DNA of 64,000 nucleotides from an uncultured Collinsella sp. (GCA_900546115.1 URBQ01000002.1:29574-93573); one strand, 5' to 3'; counted from the first letter of the stretch, positions 8,860-17,186 are shown. Notes: generated from the sequence alone by a model not told the origin. Translations and numbers: made by a program.

Positions 8860-10377
8860 ATGGCGCTCTATCTGGGTATTGATATTGGGACAAGCGCCTC
8901 TAAAGGCGTTTTAATCGATGATCGATGCAACATCGTTTGCCAAGCCTCTTGTGGACATGAGACGGACAACCCGTGTGATGGATGGTACCAGCATGATGCT
9001 GAGGCAGTTTGGTGGGGCGATTTTTGCCGCTTGTCGCGCGAGCTGGTGATGCGATCGGGGGTTAACGCGGCGCAGATCGGATGCGTGGGCCTTTCCGCAT
9101 TGGGTTGCGACTGTGTGCCGGTCGATACCGAGTGCAACGCGCTGGCGCCCGCGATTTTGTATGGAGTCGATGCACGTTCGAAGCCGCAGATTGACGAGCT
9201 CCTTTCCGAATATGGGTCAGGTCGCGCACGCGAACTTTTCGGGCACGATCCCTGCTCATCAGATATTGCTCCTAAGATCTTATGGTTTAAGGAGAATATG
9301 CCCGAGGTGCACGAACGTGCCGCGAAGTTCCTGACGGCATCATCGTTTCTATGCGCAAAGTTGACGGGGCGTTTTACGGTGGACCGTTACTTGGCGGAGG
9401 ATTTTCTTCCCCTATACGACCGCTACACTTGGAGGGTTGATGCTCGGGAATGTGCTCGTTTCTGCCGGCCTGACCAGATGGCGGAGGTAATGTCGGCTAC
9501 CGATATTGCCGGGGCGATTACGCAGCGCGCGGCTGAGGCGACAGGGCTCGCGGCAGGGACACCTGTCTTAGTGGGAACGGGCGACTCTGGTGCCGAGGCC
9601 ATTTCGACGGGTGTATTTCGTCCCGGCGATATGATGGTTCAGTTGGGGAGCACGGCGTATTTCATCTACCTAGCTGATCATATGGTCGATGATGCCCGCC
9701 TGTGGCCAGGGACGTTTATCATTCCCGGAACTTACGGGATCTGCGCGGGGACCAATACGGCGGGTGCACTCACATCGTGGCTGCGCCAAGAGCTGTATCG
9801 CGACGCCGTGGAGGCCGAGGGCCACGGTGGCCCCGATGCATATTCGGTCATGGCGCATGATGCCGCCGATGTGGCGCCGGGTGCCGATGGGCTCCTGTGC
9901 CTGCCGTACTTTGCGGGGGAGCGTACTCCGCTCAACGATCCCGAGGCACGTGGCGTCTTCTTTGGCCTGACCGGAAGGCATACGCGAGCCCATATGGTTC
10001 GCGCCGCCTTGGAAGGCGTCGCGTATACCGTTGCATCCCATGTCGACATTATCGAGCGAGAGCATGGACTGCCAATTGGGCGCATTATGCTTGTCGGAGG
10101 TGGAACCAAGAATCCAGTTTGGATGCAGGCTATCGCCGACGTATGCGGGCGCGAGGTCTCGGTTGCCAAGGTTACGGTGGGCGCATGCTTCGGTGATGCC
10201 ATCATGGCAGCTCTCGCAGGTGGCGCCTATGCATCATGGGATGAACTCGCCCAAGTCCTTGGCGTTGCGCAAACAATCGTGCCCGATATGGCTGCCCACG
10301 AGTTATATGCGTCGCGTCGTCATATCTTTGACGAATTGTATGCACGCAACTGTGATCTCATGCACGAATTGGTGTAA
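8860..10377 (+). CDS. FGGY family carbohydrate kinase (xylulokinase-like)
   Basis: 505-aa sugar kinase of the FGGY family. The N-terminal LGIDIGTSASKGVLID phosphate-binding motif, VGTGDSGAEAIS in the second actin-like domain, and LVGGGTKNPVWMQAIADVCG near residue 410-430 fit xylulokinase-type members. It is the last gene of the + strand cluster; the intergenic hairpin at 10400-10446 follows, facing the converging tatD gene. Substrate is not determined. Within the cluster it would phosphorylate a ketose or ketose-derived intermediate. Three kinases in one locus is unusual. Confidence 0.83.
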   Translation: MALYLGIDIGTSASKGVLIDDRCNIVCQASCGHETDNPCDGWYQHDAEAVWWGDFCRLSRELVMRSGVNAAQIGCVGLSALGCDCVPVDTECNALAPAILYGVDARSKPQIDELLSEYGSGRARELFGHDPCSSDIAPKILWFKENMPEVHERAAKFLTASSFLCAKLTGRFTVDRYLAEDFLPLYDRYTWRVDARECARFCRPDQMAEVMSATDIAGAITQRAAEATGLAAGTPVLVGTGDSGAEAISTGVFRPGDMMVQLGSTAYFIYLADHMVDDARLWPGTFIIPGTYGICAGTNTAGALTSWLRQELYRDAVEAEGHGGPDAYSVMAHDAADVAPGADGLLCLPYFAGERTPLNDPEARGVFFGLTGRHTRAHMVRAALEGVAYTVASHVDIIEREHGLPIGRIMLVGGGTKNPVWMQAIADVCGREVSVAKVTVGACFGDAIMAALAGGAYASWDELAQVLGVAQTIVPDMAAHELYASRRHIFDELYARNCDLMHELV

Positions 10378-10399
10378 TGCTGCCGAATTGTACTGCCTT

Positions 10400-10446
10400 C
10401 CAATAGGGACTGCGTTGTGTGATTCGCATGTCCCTTGGCATTTTTT
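10400..10446 (+). terminator. Terminator at the end of the catabolic cluster
   Basis: CCAATAGGGAC pairs with GTCCCTTGG across a loop of about 20 bases and is followed by a run of six T. It lies between the convergent FGGY kinase and tatD stop codons and would serve the + strand. Confidence 0.65.
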
Positions 10447-10457
10447 GCCCACAGGGG

Positions 10458-11240
10458 TTAGCGAAGGTCAAATACAGAGTGCGCATTTGCTAAAACTGCC
10501 GATTCGATGCGCTTTATGTCACAGTTTTTGAGTGAGGCGATGTGTTCCGAGGTCCTTGTGAGCGATCTGATGAGCGACTGCGCGCTTGTTTCTGTGTTTG
10601 GCTCGGCCGGCGCATCGGTCTCGAGCAGTAGACGGTCGAGTGGAATCTGTCGGGCATATTCACGTCCACGTTTAGACGCAAGCATGCGTTCGTTGACGGA
10701 AAAATTACAGCTCGCATTACGCGCGCGGACGAGTTCGTCCGAAGTGCCGCTAAACCAGTGGAAGATGATAACGGGGGAGTCGGAGTTTGGGATGAGTAGT
10801 CCATGCGATTCGAGGACGTCCAGTACGGCTCCCGCTGAACGAACGGCGTGAATTGATATCACGCGCCCGGTAAGAGGATGCTGCACGAGTGTATCGCAGA
10901 GCCGGTTAAGTGCCTGTATTTGTAGCAGCTCACTTCCAGCAAAGCGCGCGGAAAAGTCGAGTCCGACTTCGCCTATATAGCGCTCTTGGGCAGCAACTTC
11001 GCAAAGCAGATTGACTTCGGCAGGACCGCAGCGGCCGTCGGCGAGCCACCAGGGATGGAGGCCGGCGCCCGCGATAATGTTTGGGTGGCGGCTGGCCCGC
11101 TTTTTTGCTGCCGCGAAGTCGCGTGGGTCGACCCCGCAGTCAAAGAGCCCCAGACCCAACGCCGCCGACTCGCTGGCTGCAGCATCGGGGCTGAGCATCA
11201 AATCAAGATGACAATGCGTGTCAAAGAATCGCGGTTCCAT
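10458..11240 (-). CDS. tatD: TatD family deoxyribonuclease/hydrolase
   Basis: 260-aa TatD-type metal-dependent hydrolase. Ligand motifs are FFDTHCHLD at the N-terminus (HxH at residues 9 and 11), AGLHPWW, IGEVGLDF (Glu ligand), ISIHAV and LLLETDAP (C-terminal Asp). Family members are 3'-5' exonucleases or DNases acting in the cytoplasm. Length is normal. The gene lies 14 bases downstream of tcdA on the same strand, so the two probably share a transcript. The exact biological substrate is not predictable. Confidence 0.85.
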   Translation of the reverse strand: MEPRFFDTHCHLDLMLSPDAAASESAALGLGLFDCGVDPRDFAAAKKRASRHPNIIAGAGLHPWWLADGRCGPAEVNLLCEVAAQERYIGEVGLDFSARFAGSELLQIQALNRLCDTLVQHPLTGRVISIHAVRSAGAVLDVLESHGLLIPNSDSPVIIFHWFSGTSDELVRARNASCNFSVNERMLASKRGREYARQIPLDRLLLETDAPAEPNTETSAQSLIRSLTRTSEHIASLKNCDIKRIESAVLANAHSVFDLR

Positions 11241-11254
11241 CGCAGGACATCCTG

Positions 11255-12052
11255 CTAGTCCAGGCGCTGGCCATCGGAGCGTACACGTTCGGTGCCGCGC
11301 CCGCTGATCTGGCGGATAACCTCGCCAGCGATCATCTGGCCCATGATGGGCGGCATAAAGCTCGCGGTTCCCAGCTCGGTGCGCTCGTGGATGTTGGAAG
11401 GGTCGCGGGGCTGTGTCTTAACCGATTCCTCGCAGCTAAACAGTACGTGTAGGCGCTTGATTCCGCGCTTCTTGCATTCTTTGCGCATAATGCGGCTCAT
11501 GGGGTCACGTACCGTATCGAAGATGTCGGCAAAGCGGAGGCACTCGGGATGGAGTTTGTTGGCCCCGCCCATGGAGCTAACCAAACGGATGTCATGGTCC
11601 TGAGCATATTTGGCAATGGTGAGCTTGGCCGAGATGGTGTCGATGGCGTCGACGACGTAGTTGAGCTTGCCGCCCGTCTGCTCCAAAACGCTCGCGAAGA
11701 AATCATCGATGTTGTCGCTCAGCAGATATTCAGTTCGCTTGATGACGGTGGTGGCGGGATTGATATCGTGGATCATGGCTTCCATAACATCGACCTTTCG
11801 CTTGCCGACGGTGCTGTGAAAGGCGATGGCCTGGCGATTGATATTGCTGGGCGCGATGGTGTCCTTGTCCAGAATCACAAAATGCCCGATGCCGCCGCGG
11901 GCAAGTGCCTCGCAGCAGCTAGAGCCCACGCCTCCGCAGCCGAGTATCAGCACCGTGGCGTTGGCGAGCTTGTCGAGTGCCTCGCGGCCCATGATGATCT
12001 CGAGCTTGGTGTCGCGTGTCTCGACGGGAGCTGCGGCTGCGGTTTCGGTCAT
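11255..12052 (-). CDS. tcdA: tRNA threonylcarbamoyladenosine dehydratase
   Basis: 265-aa ThiF/E1-like protein of the TcdA (CsdL) family, which makes the cyclic form of t6A37 in tRNA in an ATP-dependent dehydration. It shows the nucleotide-binding LILGCGGVGSSCCEALARGG (about residues 35-54), the SNINRQ loop, DAIDTISAK and a C-terminal SFMPPIMGQMIAGEVIRQI. Length matches the family. It lies upstream of tatD in a two-gene unit. Upstream is the small toxin-like locus, which is not part of the transcript's function. Confidence 0.87.
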   Translation of the reverse strand: MTETAAAAPVETRDTKLEIIMGREALDKLANATVLILGCGGVGSSCCEALARGGIGHFVILDKDTIAPSNINRQAIAFHSTVGKRKVDVMEAMIHDINPATTVIKRTEYLLSDNIDDFFASVLEQTGGKLNYVVDAIDTISAKLTIAKYAQDHDIRLVSSMGGANKLHPECLRFADIFDTVRDPMSRIMRKECKKRGIKRLHVLFSCEESVKTQPRDPSNIHERTELGTASFMPPIMGQMIAGEVIRQISGRGTERVRSDGQRLD

Positions 12053-12139
12053 AGATGTCCTCCGATGGGGAAGCGGATCGTGTTTGGGCTATCGCCATTA
12101 TAGGGATTATCACGATTCCATTTGAGCCCTAGGGGCTTG

Positions 12140-12168
12140 TTGAAATGAGATCGGGATTCGCATAAGAT
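12140..12168 (+). promoter_or_regulatory. Sigma70-type promoter for an antisense RNA
   Basis: TTGAAA (12140-12145) and TAAGAT (12163-12168) are separated by exactly 17 bases. The promoter faces the 3' end of the small toxin-like gene on the other strand, with no + strand coding gene behind it. Confidence 0.55.
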
Positions 12169-12174
12169 GAAGCA

Positions 12175-12268
12175 GATGGCACCCGTTGCCGCGGGTTAGC
12201 CAACTCCGAAACACGTTTATGGCGTGAGAAGTGGCCGTCTTCGCATTACGCGGGGGCGGCTATTTCAT
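12175..12268 (+). ncRNA. Putative antisense RNA of a type I toxin-antitoxin locus
   Basis: Inferred transcript from the promoter at 12140-12168, running into the terminal part of the minus-strand peptide gene. It contains a CCCG...CGGG hairpin near 12181-12196 followed by GTTAGCCAACTCC, and ends in a G/C stem (GCCGTC with GGGCGGC) followed by TATTT. The same kind of hairpin block lies downstream of holin-like toxin genes in Firmicutes. Ends are approximate and transcription is not proven. Confidence 0.4.
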
Positions 12269-12346
12269 TCGACCTCCAATGTGGATGCCGAGCTCCACGG
12301 CCGCGATTACAAGCAATAACAACGTCAGGACATCGTCAATACTCAT
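12260..12346 (-). CDS. Putative holin-like / type I toxin small membrane peptide
   Basis: 28-residue peptide beginning MSIDDVLTLLLLVIAAVE and ending IGGRMK: one hydrophobic helix (about residues 7-18) with a short cationic tail. The RBS GAAGGAG lies 8 bases before ATG 12346. Size, acidic N-terminus, single helix and the 3' hairpin block resemble the putative holin-like toxins of type I toxin-antitoxin loci in Firmicutes. An opposing promoter on the + strand overlaps its 3' region, as expected for a regulating antisense RNA. It would insert into the cell membrane. It could instead be an uncharacterised small membrane protein; homology was not searched. Confidence 0.55.
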   Translation of the reverse strand: MSIDDVLTLLLLVIAAVELGIHIGGRMK

Positions 12347-12448
12347 AGTCCATCTCCTTCTTGGTAAGAGGGAGCTGACCCATCTGCTTCTTGGCCCATT
12401 GTATCTAAAAACGAACGAATGTTCTATACGTAGTATCAAATTAGATAA

Positions 12449-12478
12449 TTAGACAAACATCTAAATAACGAGTATACT
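12449..12478 (+). promoter_or_regulatory. sdpRI promoter with overlapping operator
   Basis: TAGACA (12450-12455), 17-base spacer and TATACT (12473-12478) form a near-consensus promoter. The inverted repeat TTAGA-CAAACA-TCTAA (12449-12464) covers the -35 and spacer. This is the expected place for autorepression by the ArsR-type regulator encoded 35 bases downstream. Confidence 0.65.
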
Positions 12479-12512
12479 GTGCGCGTCGTGAGAGATAGTG
12501 AGAGGAGGTCCT

Positions 12513-12791
12513 ATGCCGGGAGAGGGTTTTAAGGCGCTTGCCGATCCAACGCGACGGCGCATTTTGGAGTTGCTGCGCGAGGGCAATTGTACGGCCGGGG
12601 AGCTTGCCGAGCATTTTGACATCAGCAAGCCGTCGCTCAGCCATCATTTGGCGACGCTCAAAAACGCCGGGTTGGTGACCGACGAGCGCCATGGCCAAAA
12701 CATCGTTTACAGCTTAAACACCACCGTCATGCAGGACTTGATTGGCTGGTTTATGGGCTTTACAGACACTGAAGGTGATGAGGATGAATAA
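12513..12791 (+). CDS. ArsR/SdpR-type winged-helix autorepressor
   Basis: 92-aa ArsR-family regulator: FKALADPTRRRILELLREG (helix 1-2), then the helix-turn-helix AGELAEHFDISKPSLSHHLATLKNAGLV (about residues 28-55) and a wing. There are no metal-binding cysteines in the recognition helix, which fits SdpR rather than a metal sensor. The AGGAGG is 4 bases from ATG 12513, chosen over an upstream start at 12498. It overlaps sdpI by 8 bases. In Bacillus, SdpR represses sdpRI and is sequestered at the membrane by SdpI; the same logic is likely here, given the operator over the promoter. Confidence 0.82.
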   Translation: MPGEGFKALADPTRRRILELLREGNCTAGELAEHFDISKPSLSHHLATLKNAGLVTDERHGQNIVYSLNTTVMQDLIGWFMGFTDTEGDEDE

Positions 12792-13488
12792 CGAAAACAA
12801 GGGCATTCACGCCACGGGGGTATCGCCGCGTGTATGGGCCATGCTTGTTGTGGTCTGCGCTATTAATGTCGCGGCGCACCTTATGGTGATGCCGAGCTTG
12901 CCTGCACAGATTCCCACGCACTGGGGAGCGAACGGCGCCGTCGACGGTTGGGGCCCTAGCTGGATGGCCTCCGCGCTCGGCGTGCTGCCTCTGGCACTTC
13001 TTGCAATGTTCTACGTGGTGCCACGCATTGACCCCAAAGGTGAGGCATATCGAACCTCGGGCAAGTTCTATCAGGGCTTCGTAATCGCCTTCACCTTGTT
13101 CATGTGTGCCATAAGCTGGTTGGGTGAGCTTACGGTCTGGGGCGTGGTGCCGGCGGTCGGTTCGGTCAACGTGCTGATTTCCGGTGCCATCGGTTTGCTG
13201 TTCATCGGCGTAGGCAACTACTTGCCGCGTGTGAAGCAGAACTATACGCTCGGTATCAAGACGCCCTGGGCGCTTGCCGATCCCGAGAACTGGCGCCGCA
13301 CACAGCGCTTTGGCGGTGCTTGCTTTATGGTGCTGGGTGTTGGTTTGATTGTGATGGGCGTGGCGGGTAGCGTGCTTTCGAGTGAATTCGTCGCCGCGGT
13401 GATTGCGGTGCTGGCGTTTGGTTCGGTCGGAGCCGTCTACGTCTACTCGTATCTGCTGTGGCGTAAATCGCAGCGAGCCGTTCGCTAA
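12784..13488 (+). CDS. SdpI family immunity-like membrane protein
   Basis: 234-aa integral membrane protein with an N-terminal DUF1648-like segment (the PTHWGANGAVDGWGP motif at about residues 46-60) and a C-terminal SdpI domain (NYTLGIKTPWALADPENWRRTQRFGG). Six or so helices are visible. SdpI gives immunity to the SdpC killing factor and relays its presence to SdpR. Start ATG 12784 overlaps the sdpR-like stop by 8 bases, showing translational coupling. No sdpC-like toxin is encoded nearby, so this is probably an orphan immunity/sensor pair. Confidence 0.82.
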   Translation: MNNENKGIHATGVSPRVWAMLVVVCAINVAAHLMVMPSLPAQIPTHWGANGAVDGWGPSWMASALGVLPLALLAMFYVVPRIDPKGEAYRTSGKFYQGFVIAFTLFMCAISWLGELTVWGVVPAVGSVNVLISGAIGLLFIGVGNYLPRVKQNYTLGIKTPWALADPENWRRTQRFGGACFMVLGVGLIVMGVAGSVLSSEFVAAVIAVLAFGSVGAVYVYSYLLWRKSQRAVR

Positions 13489-13552
13489 GGTTGCGGAAAA
13501 CTAGCGTACGCAGTTCATAGTGTGTTCTGGGGGACTTTTCCCAGGTAGTATT

Positions 13553-13579
13553 AGGGGCGTGGGCAACCATGCCCCTTTT
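13553..13579 (+). terminator. Terminator after sdpRI
   Basis: AGGGGC and GCCCCT arms around a 12-base loop followed by TTTTT. It lies about 65 bases after the sdpI-like stop and ahead of ettA. Confidence 0.75.
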
Positions 13580-13671
13580 TCGTTAAGTTTCAGAGCTGAT
13601 TTCCTCATTTCGTTTCCACTAAAGCGAAACAAGAATAGGGAAACAGCAGGTAGAAAGGATAAAACAGGCAA

Positions 13672-15351
13672 ATGGCGGAGTTTATCTACCAGATGTATCA
13701 GGCTCGCAAGGCCCATGGCGACAAGGTAATCCTTGACGACGTGACCCTGAGCTTCTACCCCGGTGCCAAGATCGGTGTCGTGGGCCCCAACGGCATGGGC
13801 AAGTCGACCCTGCTCAAGATCATGGCCGGTATCGAGGAGGTCTCAAACGGCGATGCCAGGCTCACCCCCGGCTACACCGTGGGTATCCTGCAGCAGGAAC
13901 CGCCGCTCGACGACGACAAGACCGTTATCGAGAACGTGCGCATGGCGTTTGGCGATATGATCGCCAAGGTCGATCGCTTCAATAAGATCGGCGAGGAGAT
14001 GTGCGACCCGGATTGCGACATGGACGCCCTCATGGCCGAGATGGGCAAGCTCCAGGACGAGATTGATACCGCCGACGGCTGGGATATCGATTCCAAGCTC
14101 GGCCAGGCCATGGACGCCTTGCAGCTGCCCGATTCCGACATGCCGGTTAACGTGCTCTCCGGCGGCGAGCGTCGTCGCGTGGCGCTGTGCAAACTGCTGC
14201 TCGAGGCTCCCGACCTGCTGCTGCTCGACGAGCCCACCAACCACTTGGACGCCGAGTCGATCCTGTGGCTCGAGCACTTCCTGCACAACTACCAGGGCGC
14301 GGTGCTTGCCGTCACGCACGATCGCTACTTCCTGGATAACGTTGCCGAGTGGATCTGCGAGGTCGACCGCGGCCACCTTTATCCCTACAAGGGCAACTAC
14401 TCCACGTATCTGGAGACCAAGGCCGCGCGTATTGAGGCGCAGGGCAACCGCGATGCCAAGCTCGCCAAGCGCATGGAGGCCGAGCTCGAGTGGGTACGCA
14501 GCTCGCCCAAGGCTCGCCAGGCCAAGAACAAGGCCCGTCTGGCTCGCTACGAGGAGATGGAGGCCGAGGCCCGCGCAAGCCAGAAGCTCGACTGGACCGA
14601 CATCCGCATCCCTGTGGGCCCGCGTCTGGGCAACAAGGTGCTCGAGGCCCATCACCTGCACAAGGAGTTCGATGGCCGCGTGCTCATCGATGACCTTTCG
14701 TTCACCCTGCCGCGCAACGGCATTGTGGGCGTTATCGGCCCCAACGGTGTCGGTAAGACCACGCTGTTCAAGACGATTGTGGGCCTGGAGCCGCTGACTT
14801 CGGGCGAGCTCGAGGTGGGCGAGACCGTCAAGATTTCTTACGTCGACCAGAACCGTTCCGGCATCGACCCCGACAAGAACCTGTGGGAGGTCGTCTCGGA
14901 TGGCCTGGACCACATGATGGTCGGCGAGACCGAGGTTCCGAGCCGCGCTTATGTGGCGAGCTTTGGCTTTAAGGGCCAGGACCAGCAGAAGCGCGCTGGC
15001 GTACTCTCCGGTGGCGAGCGCAACCGTCTGAACTTGGCGCTTACGCTCAAGCAGGGCGGCAACCTGCTGCTCCTCGACGAGCCCACGAACGACCTCGACG
15101 TCGAGACGCTGTCCTCGCTTGAAGCGGCGCTGCTCGAGTTCCCGGGCTGCTCGGTGGTCATTAGCCACGACCGTATGTTCCTGGACCGCGTCGCCACGCA
15201 CATCCTGGCGTGGGAGGGCACCGACGAGAATCCGGGCAACTGGTATTGGTTCGAGGGCAACTTCGAGGCCTATCAGGCCAACCGTATCGAGCGCCTGGGC
15301 GAGGACGCAGCCCAGCCGCATCGTATTCACCGCAAGCTGACGCGCGATTAG
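13672..15351 (+). CDS. ettA: Energy-dependent translational throttle protein EttA (ABC-F)
   Basis: 559-aa soluble ABC-F ATPase that binds the ribosomal E site and gates translation according to ATP/ADP. It has two ABC domains without membrane segments: Walker A GPNGMGKST (about residue 40) and GPNGVGKTT (about 360), signature motifs LSGGERRR and LSGGERNR, and LLLLDEPTNHLD and LLLLDEPTNDLD. The P-site tRNA interaction linker region carries the ARQAKNKARLARYEE stretch. Length is typical. It is a single-gene unit flanked by terminators on both sides. Confidence 0.93.
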   Translation: MAEFIYQMYQARKAHGDKVILDDVTLSFYPGAKIGVVGPNGMGKSTLLKIMAGIEEVSNGDARLTPGYTVGILQQEPPLDDDKTVIENVRMAFGDMIAKVDRFNKIGEEMCDPDCDMDALMAEMGKLQDEIDTADGWDIDSKLGQAMDALQLPDSDMPVNVLSGGERRRVALCKLLLEAPDLLLLDEPTNHLDAESILWLEHFLHNYQGAVLAVTHDRYFLDNVAEWICEVDRGHLYPYKGNYSTYLETKAARIEAQGNRDAKLAKRMEAELEWVRSSPKARQAKNKARLARYEEMEAEARASQKLDWTDIRIPVGPRLGNKVLEAHHLHKEFDGRVLIDDLSFTLPRNGIVGVIGPNGVGKTTLFKTIVGLEPLTSGELEVGETVKISYVDQNRSGIDPDKNLWEVVSDGLDHMMVGETEVPSRAYVASFGFKGQDQQKRAGVLSGGERNRLNLALTLKQGGNLLLLDEPTNDLDVETLSSLEAALLEFPGCSVVISHDRMFLDRVATHILAWEGTDENPGNWYWFEGNFEAYQANRIERLGEDAAQPHRIHRKLTRD

Positions 15352-15360
15352 TAGCAAGTA

Positions 15361-15391
15361 GAAAGGCCGCCAGCAAGGGCGGCCTTTCTTG
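15361..15391 (+). terminator. ettA terminator
   Basis: GAAAGGCCGCC and GGCGGCCTTTC form an 11-bp stem with a short loop, 10 bases after the ettA stop, followed by TTGT. Confidence 0.8.
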
Positions 15392-15631
15392 TAGCAATTG
15401 CACTGCAGCTATGCCCTGGCTGCTGGTTTGATTCATAATCAAAGTCATCTCTTTGGGATTAAAGCCCGTTTTTGCTATGAGTGATTTTCTAATTCCGTTT
15501 AAAACGTAAAGACGTATTGGGCTACAAGGACATAAGCAAATCGAATTGAAATATAACCAGTGCTGTAACGTTACAAAAAAGGTTATAGAATAGGAGTATC
15601 TTATAAGTCGCTCCTCTAGAAAGAAGAACAT

Positions 15632-16759
15632 ATGCTTTCGCGTCGTCGTTTTCTGCAACTTGTCGCGTCTTCAATTGTCGCCTTAGCCGCACGTCCGAAA
15701 GAGGTTTTTGCTTCGACGGGCAATATTGATGGTGAGCAGATACAATTTACTTCAGAAATTGCGCAAGAGCTTGCCGATAAATATATAAAGGGACTCCTCG
15801 GCTCTTCGTATACGCCCTCTGACCCTATTCCTTTTGTAGACGTTGATGGGTCCCCGCTTGGCTACATTGTTCCGGTTGTGACATTCAATAGAGCCGCGGG
15901 CTATTTGGTTTTAGATGCTTCAGATGATGAAATACTTACGGGATATCGTTTTGGAGACGGCTTAGTCAGCCCTATGGATCGGGGAGGAGATCTTGGTGTT
16001 GAGTCTTATTCTTTCAATAACCCAGTCGTAATGATCAATCCATTCGAATTCGGTGTGCAATCTTTGGACGGTTCAATAACAACAAATTGCGGAAGAACAA
16101 TCCCGGCTGTTTCCATAGAAGGACGGCCTGTCGTTTTATCGAATAAACCTTCAAGCTGGAACGATGTCGTAATTTACGCAACTCAAATGCAGGATTACAC
16201 AGTATCTGGATTTCGTTCCATTTCTCAGTTTATGTCATATGATGAAAGCGAGATTAAGAGGCTTACTGCCCACTATGCTTGTATGGTGACAGCTTTTTCG
16301 AACGTTGCGGAACTGTATGGCATTGCCAATTTATATAGCGACCCTTCGCAATATATGCAGATATGGAATTACACCAATACCCATGCTCTTTCCGATGAAG
16401 AACAGACTGTTCCCGGCGTTGTTTTGGGCGGAACGCCGATATCAACCTGTGCAACGGGGTTTACAAATTACTGCGCAAGCAGAGGAAGTACTCTTATCGC
16501 CCGCACTGTCTCCTCTCCGGCTATCGCGAGCATTCAAAATGAGATTAACTCTAATAGACCGAATGTTTTACATGCGAGTTTGTACAACGGATCAGCCCAT
16601 TCTGTAACAGCGGAGGCTTACGCCACACTTACTGGTAAGAAAACTGGAGAGACAAGGCAGATGATTGGCATAGCGGACGGCTGGAATTCATCTTTATCCT
16701 TCCTGAAGTATGATCAGAGCTATTATGCGTGGACTTATGGAACGACTTTTTCGAAGTAG
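15632..16759 (+). CDS. Tat-exported protein, probable papain-fold cysteine peptidase
   Basis: 375-aa unrecognised protein. The N-terminus SRRRFLQLVASSIVALAA has the twin-arginine pattern and a hydrophobic run, with likely cleavage near VFAST, so it is probably exported folded or lipid-free to the cell surface. A candidate catalytic Cys217 lies in HYACMVTAFSNVAELYG, reminiscent of the C39/C10 peptidase helix, and a candidate His323 lies in NGSAHSVTAEAY; Asn or Asp partners are not certain. An N-terminal region of about 190 residues could be a propeptide or binding domain. The DNA is visibly AT-richer than the flanks, suggesting acquisition. It overlaps the lipoprotein gene that follows, pointing to joint function. 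The peptidase call is an inference from motif spacing. Confidence 0.55.
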   Translation: MLSRRRFLQLVASSIVALAARPKEVFASTGNIDGEQIQFTSEIAQELADKYIKGLLGSSYTPSDPIPFVDVDGSPLGYIVPVVTFNRAAGYLVLDASDDEILTGYRFGDGLVSPMDRGGDLGVESYSFNNPVVMINPFEFGVQSLDGSITTNCGRTIPAVSIEGRPVVLSNKPSSWNDVVIYATQMQDYTVSGFRSISQFMSYDESEIKRLTAHYACMVTAFSNVAELYGIANLYSDPSQYMQIWNYTNTHALSDEEQTVPGVVLGGTPISTCATGFTNYCASRGSTLIARTVSSPAIASIQNEINSNRPNVLHASLYNGSAHSVTAEAYATLTGKKTGETRQMIGIADGWNSSLSFLKYDQSYYAWTYGTTFSK

Positions 16760-17129
16760 GGCGATTCGTCTAGCTCTGTCTTTGGTGCTGATGGCTTCAT
16801 TGGTGGGCTGTTCAACAAAGGAAGAGATATCGCGCGGAGGTTCCGGAGAAGTGACTGCGACAGACTCAGGTTCATTAGAAATAGCTGGCGGGCATGCCGA
16901 TGTGATGTTACAAGGAGAAGGCGTGCTTAGGTCGATTGATGCTGAAGACGCTGTCTGCTCAATAGAGGATTTGAAGACAGGTGAAACTGCATCGTACCGA
17001 GTTTCAGATAATGCTGCGAATATGATTGAGTCGATACCGACTGGAGCGCAGGTTTCTTTTAGATACTTTGCTCCGCAACTTGAGGATGAGCTTGCTTCTC
17101 TGGTGTCTATATGCGCCGATGACAACTAA
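16737..17129 (+). CDS. Small lipoprotein paired with the Tat-exported protein
   Basis: 130-aa lipoprotein: basic MERLFRSR start, hydrophobic core and the lipobox LVGC with Cys25, so it is anchored to the outer face of the membrane. The mature part (about 105 residues) is Ser/Asp/Glu-rich and beta-strand-like and has no recognised domain. It overlaps the 3' end of the preceding gene by 23 bases; upstream in-frame starts at 16725 and 16710 are also possible. Codon use is AT-rich like its neighbour, so both probably moved together. It may hold or inhibit the partner protein at the surface; this is speculation from gene order. Confidence 0.6.
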   Translation: MERLFRSRAIRLALSLVLMASLVGCSTKEEISRGGSGEVTATDSGSLEIAGGHADVMLQGEGVLRSIDAEDAVCSIEDLKTGETASYRVSDNAANMIESIPTGAQVSFRYFAPQLEDELASLVSICADDN

Positions 17130-17143
17130 AAGGCCTGAATTCA

Positions 17144-17186
17144 AACGGCCTCGGATGGTCAATTGGCTATCCGAGGCCGTTTTTTA
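17144..17186. terminator. Bidirectional terminator
   Basis: AACGGCCTCGGAT and ATCCGAGGCCGTT form a 13-bp stem with a TTTTTT tail on the + strand. It reaches the stop codon of the convergent minus-strand gene. Confidence 0.8.

Noticed and set aside
12231..12452. Plus-strand 73-codon frame over the toxin region
   Set aside because: No RBS and no likeness to a protein; it overlaps the small peptide gene and its upstream region. The region is better explained by an antisense RNA.
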